This document shows, piece after piece, positions 59,956-64,000 of a stretch of 64,000 bases of DNA (positions are counted from its first letter, which is position 1; every line of letters starts with the position of its first letter). Source of the DNA: Pestalotiopsis fici W106-1. Lineage: Eukaryota; Ascomycota; Sordariomycetes; Amphisphaeriales; Sporocadaceae. The notes under the pieces were generated by a model. The model saw nothing but the letters and a program-made list of their open reading frames with translations. It did not search any database and was not told the origin of the DNA. Made by a program: the position numbers and the translations under genes. The stretch is from assembly GCF_000516985.1 (NCBI RefSeq), contig NW_006917093.1, forward strand, positions 1,488,001-1,552,000, read 5' to 3'.

Positions 59956-62900
59956 CGATGCGCGGCGGGATGGCTGGCAGTGGGATGATGGGCGCGAATG
60001 ATGGAGCTTGATGATACCTATATCCGCGCACTCGGAGCCTCCGAAGAGCGTATATTTCCACGGGCTGTTGTAAAAGAATGATTATATAAACAGCCCTGTG
60101 TATTCATTTACTAGGAGTTTACGTCATGTCGGATCCTGTACCATGAGGATAATAATTTGATGGCCCTGTTTTTTTCTGGTTCCTCCGCTCGCCCAGGCAC
60201 TGCCAGGTTGACTATAATTGACTATATGTTGTTAGTTCAGGCTACTGATGCAGGTGTCCTCGTGCGCCAGTACTTTTCTCCTCCGGCCACACATACAAAT
60301 CGTGCCTGGAGATCCGGAGATGTTCACTTCACTTTGCCAGGAGAGTCAATCGCCCTTTGTTGACAAAACAAGAATGCGCGCTGGCTTGTTTCCCACCTGA
60401 ATATTCTCTAGATGCCGAGCTTGCTCTGCAGGTTACACAAGAACGCGCTCCGCTGGCCAGCCAAGCAGCGGAAGTCTTCTCCGCACCAATAGGTTCTAGT
60501 AAATCAGTACCATTATCCTATTCCGTACTATACCGTGCGATTGGAGGGCATCCAGAGGAGATCGTCAAAACCGCCCTCCCTGAAAATCTACCGCTCCGCC
60601 CTAGCCAAGGACGTCAGCTACTTTCTTCTTACAGACTGACTAGCACGTCAGTTTCTCCTCCGGTAAACCGCATCTGGTGTTAGTCTGATTTCTTGCCATG
60701 TGGCCATGGACTGTCTACGCATCCCACCATTAGCAGCAGCAGTAGCAGCGGCAGCGGCTGCAGCAAGATACTGCATCAGTAGCAGCCAGATACTGCAAAC
60801 CAGAAACGTTATCCGCCCCCTACCTTTTTCAACATCCATGGTTCATTAGTCAAGCGTGCAAGTAGTACTACTGGGCTCAGGTTTGCTAACCCCCCCCTCC
60901 TCTCATCTTTCACAAAATAGTGCCACCTACCTACCTAGGAGCATATGTACCGATAGTCGATCTCGCCCCAATCTATGCCGACTCGGCGTTGCTGCCGGCG
61001 GCAACATGCGGCGGCAATGCGGCTACCAGGGTTCCGCTGGGCACTTCCGCCCCCCGGCTGCTGGCAATACCCTGGGCTGTTTTGTGAAAAGGTAGTAGAC
61101 TAGTAGTAGCGAAGGTAACTACTGTAAGGTGGGAATCCTTGAAATTCGTGAACCCTTCTTGCGCATTTTTTGACACCACTACCCATTCTGTACAGATTAC
61201 ATGCTCTTTTTAACTTTTCTCCCTGCCTACCTGCTACCCCCTCCAAGGTATCCTGAGTGGTTGCGTCGGACTTCGACGCAATGTATTTTTGTTAGTTTGC
61301 ATACAAGATTTGCCGCAAACGACCGGTAAGGCACTCGGCAGCTTGACCGACTGCAATGGAAATGGAAGCAGTTACGCGAGAGAGCAGCTGAAGACAGGGA
61401 GGAGGAAACGAATTAAGCATTTGCACCTCATCGACCCGAGGCAAGATGTCCTACATACCTAATATGATGGACGCATGCATACATTACATGCATAGGAGTA
61501 AACACATAGCCCATACCTAAGTAAACGAAACAACGTGGACAAATCAATCTCGCATTCGATTTCATCTGCATTGTGCATCCTCTACTCGTGATATAGCTTC
61601 TGCATCCTTATTACCCGCGTCAATCAAGTCGCTACCTTCTAGCAACTTTCCCAGTCCCCCCCCACTACCCGAGGCATCCGCAGTAGTGTCTGTGAAGGAG
61701 CTGTCAAAGCTGAGGAATTGCCGCAGAGGGGCGTCCCGCACTAAACAGCAACTACCAACGGAAACATCCATGGTAGTAAATCGTTGCCGGGGAAGCATGT
61801 GTACAGCTAAGTAATAAGGTACGTGGTGTAGATCTCAGCGGTTCGATGGTGGTTGATTTACATGAAATGTGAGGCTTACATACAGTAATACATTAGGTAT
61901 GTAAGCAACGCAGAGTATACCTGCAGTGTGCTGCCCGGGCAGACGTCCAAAGGTGCAAGACAATAACAATGATTGGATCATGGTGAAATAAACTCTTGCC
62001 CTTCGACATTGTGGTGCTTTGCCCATCTTTTAAGATTATCACAAAGCTCATGGGCTGGTTTCGTTTCGCCGCACTCTATTGCTGTTACCTGCCTGTACCT
62101 GCGCACCGCCACCATGCCAAACTCGCGCGTGACTTGTTTCAGAGTGCTTCCGGCGTATGTATTGGATGAGCGCTGGAGCAGCTTACTACGACTACATTGA
62201 GACACGCATACAATACATACTACTACCTTGACCTGCCCTACCCCTCCATGGACCATCTTGAGACGCTGAAGGTTTGTGAACTCCAAACGGCCTGCGACGA
62301 CAGGAGGGACCTGTTTGCAACAGTGTAAATCAAGGCGAAGCTTCCCCCTTTAGGATAACAGATCACCTGCATCGGGTCCCGGGCCCAATCGCAGGTCCGA
62401 ATGAATGCACCCGCGCATTGCGATTCCCCTGACCTCTCTTCCATACCTGCTGCCACCATTCACGTCGCATTCATACAACTGGCGGCCTCTTTTTGATTTA
62501 CTAGGAAAAAGTGATTTCCAAACTGCCCAGGAAGAGACGTGCTACCTTTGTTTGCCATTCGTAATTTCGTGGAGATTCTTTTCATTTCCTGTCCTCCTCC
62601 ATTGCCAAGACTGCTCGTCGTAATAATCACTCTCTTTCTCCCTTGCCGAGCCTCTAGGGAGCTCCCCACGTCCCAAGGTATCCGAGATATCCCAATCTGG
62701 GCGCTTCATTTGGGTCAGCTTTCGCCCCCCTCGTGACAAGAAAGCTGCTTCGCCACAAAACACTCCAACATTGTGAAAACTCACCCACGGGGCTCTGAGA
62801 GCAGCTGACCGATCGTAACAACTCGCATCCAAGCGAAACCCTAAAATTGATTCTCTGGCAAACTCATCATACTTGACCACCAGTCACAGCGACAAGATCG

Positions 62901-63182
62901 ACCATCTTTTTTCATCGCATCCGTGTCCCTCACTGCATCACGCAGCACCTCACGGCAGTACACTTCACCACGTTGCGCTGCATCACAATAGTGGTCCCAA
63001 AAGAGCTGCTGCGACTTATCGGCGTCACCGGTTTCCTCAAGCGACCCAACTGGAAAATAGCGAAACACGCACTCGACACAATCAATATCACAACATTGTG
63101 CCGGTTTTCCGTTTTTCAAGAGGTCCTTCTACCTTGTCTTTCTTGTGCGACCAGATCTCTTTTCACTCTCCCTATCTAGACA
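59956..63182. other. Intergenic, no supported gene
   Basis: About 3.2 kb. It contains an AGC/GGC microsatellite (about 60733-60765), ACCTACCTACCTAG near 60924 and pyrimidine-rich tracts. Much of 61-63 kb probably forms the promoter and 5' leader of the CYSTM gene. No coding frame is convincing. Confidence 0.5.
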
Positions 63183-63554
63183 ATGTCGAAACCGTACGAT
63201 CAACCGCCCGCCTATGACAATGGCCCACAGCATCCACAAGCCGCTTACCAGCAACCCGGCGCATACGGCCAACAACAACAACCGCCGTACGGTGGCGGCA
63301 ATGATGGATACTACCAATCGAACCCCAACATGGGCTACTACCAACAACAAGGACCTCCTCCTCCGAATGGGGGCGGGTACTATCAGCAGCAGCAGCAGGG
63401 CTATTACGGCCCTCCCCAGCAAGGAGGCGGCTACTACCAGCAAGGATACCCCCCACAAGGCCGCTATCAAGATGATCGCAGCTCGGGTCCCGGTTGTCTA
63501 GAGGGTGTTCTCGCTGCTCTTGCCTGCTGCTGCTGTCTGGACCTCTTGTTCTAA
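63183..63554 (+). CDS. CYSTM-type cysteine-rich tail-anchored protein
   Basis: An uninterrupted frame of 123 residues. Residues 1-98 are low complexity and rich in Gln, Tyr, Gly and Pro (QQPGAYGQQQQPPYGGG; GYYQQQGPPPPNGGGYYQQQ). The last 22 residues (GPGCLEGVLAALACCCCLDL, then LF) are the cysteine-rich membrane module that defines CYSTM proteins in fungi and plants. The family is linked with stress tolerance, and the Cys-rich segment sits in the membrane at the C-terminus, perhaps palmitoylated or metal-binding. Function in this organism is inferred from the family only. The 5' flank (CTTTTCACTCTCCCTATCTAG) is pyrimidine-rich and typical of a highly expressed fungal gene. Confidence 0.88.
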   Translation: MSKPYDQPPAYDNGPQHPQAAYQQPGAYGQQQQPPYGGGNDGYYQSNPNMGYYQQQGPPPPNGGGYYQQQQQGYYGPPQQGGGYYQQGYPPQGRYQDDRSSGPGCLEGVLAALACCCCLDLLF

Positions 63555-64000
63555 ACTTGACCAGGGAAAGAATTCGACGTGGCGGAAGAAAAGCTCCGGC
63601 AAGGGGAGAGCATATCCTAGATGGTGTAGATGGACTCATGCAAAGTAAGGAAGAGGATGGGGAGCGCAAAAGGGGTTTTCAAAGACGCTGGAATGAAGAG
63701 GCTGGACAACAAAGTCTTTTGCGCCCAAATCCTGACCAGGAAAGGTGCAGGCGGGAAGCAAGATGGACTTCGCAATGAGCCAACAATTCCGAGCATCAAA
63801 GCCACACATCACAAAGCATCAGAATAGGCGTTACGGATAAAGGTAGTGGTGCGCCGTCGTCTGGGACGTTGGCCGCCTTTGAGTCTGCATTTTGGGCGAC
63901 ATGGGGATTGATTTTTCTCTTCAAGTTGCTTGCTTCTTGTTCAGGAGTCTTGGGCTTTCTCGCGGTATACCAATATAAGTTTGTTTCCTGTTTTCTGTGA
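63555..64000. other. 3' flank of the CYSTM gene, window edge
   Basis: Probably 3' UTR and intergenic DNA. Remaining frames overlap the CYSTM 3' end and show no family signal. Confidence 0.5.

Overview
This is a eukaryotic window from a filamentous ascomycete. The best guess is Sordariomycetes, probably Hypocreales, judged from gene content and gene style; the species cannot be named from the sequence. Supporting signs are short spliceosomal introns (about 44-100 nt, GTRNGY donors, YAG acceptors), monocistronic genes on both strands, a Zn2Cys6/fungal-trans regulator, a PEX7 WD40 receptor, a CYSTM protein and long pyrimidine-rich flanks with TAGGTAGG-type repeats. I rebuilt exon structures by hand from splice signals and reading-frame continuity, and each spliced model closes in frame. 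No tRNA, rRNA, CRISPR array or intact transposon was found.

Layout. 0-11 kb is gene-poor and holds three same-strand paralogues (594-1190, 3309-3882, 7203-7858) of a small, apparently four-TM membrane protein family I do not recognise. They share two phase-2 introns, so they arose by local duplication. This part also contains a 100-N gap inside a degenerate minisatellite (about 9.43-9.71 kb) and a perfect 31-bp palindrome just past the next gene. 11.4-24 kb is an ordinary gene-dense block: a secreted GH39-like glycosidase, an AlkB-type dioxygenase with a GRF zinc finger (minus), divergent PEX7 (plus), a large coiled-coil protein of unknown function, an NTF2-like (SigF-like) membrane-anchored protein and a single-pass membrane protein with an Arg/Pro-rich tail. 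25-32.4 kb carries a 988-residue Zn2Cys6 regulator resembling the purine-utilisation activator UaY, then an MFS transporter.

32.4-51.9 kb (about 19.4 kb) contains no gene I can support. It has microsatellites, homopolymers, an 18-bp palindrome and, at about 43.4-44.4 kb on the minus strand, cysteine-rich fragments that look like a decayed or mis-assembled gene. 51.9-54.7 kb holds a convergent pair: an NCS1 purine-cytosine permease and RIB7 (riboflavin pathway reductase). 57.7-60 kb is an 11-exon homogentisate 1,2-dioxygenase with its metal ligands intact. 63.2 kb is a short CYSTM-type Gln/Tyr/Gly-rich protein.

The genes do not form one obvious pathway. The regulator, the permease and RIB7 all touch purine or GTP-derived metabolism, but they are 24 kb or more apart and I saw no shared site, so this is only a hypothesis. 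The least explained signals are the three-copy membrane-protein family and the long ORF-poor interval.
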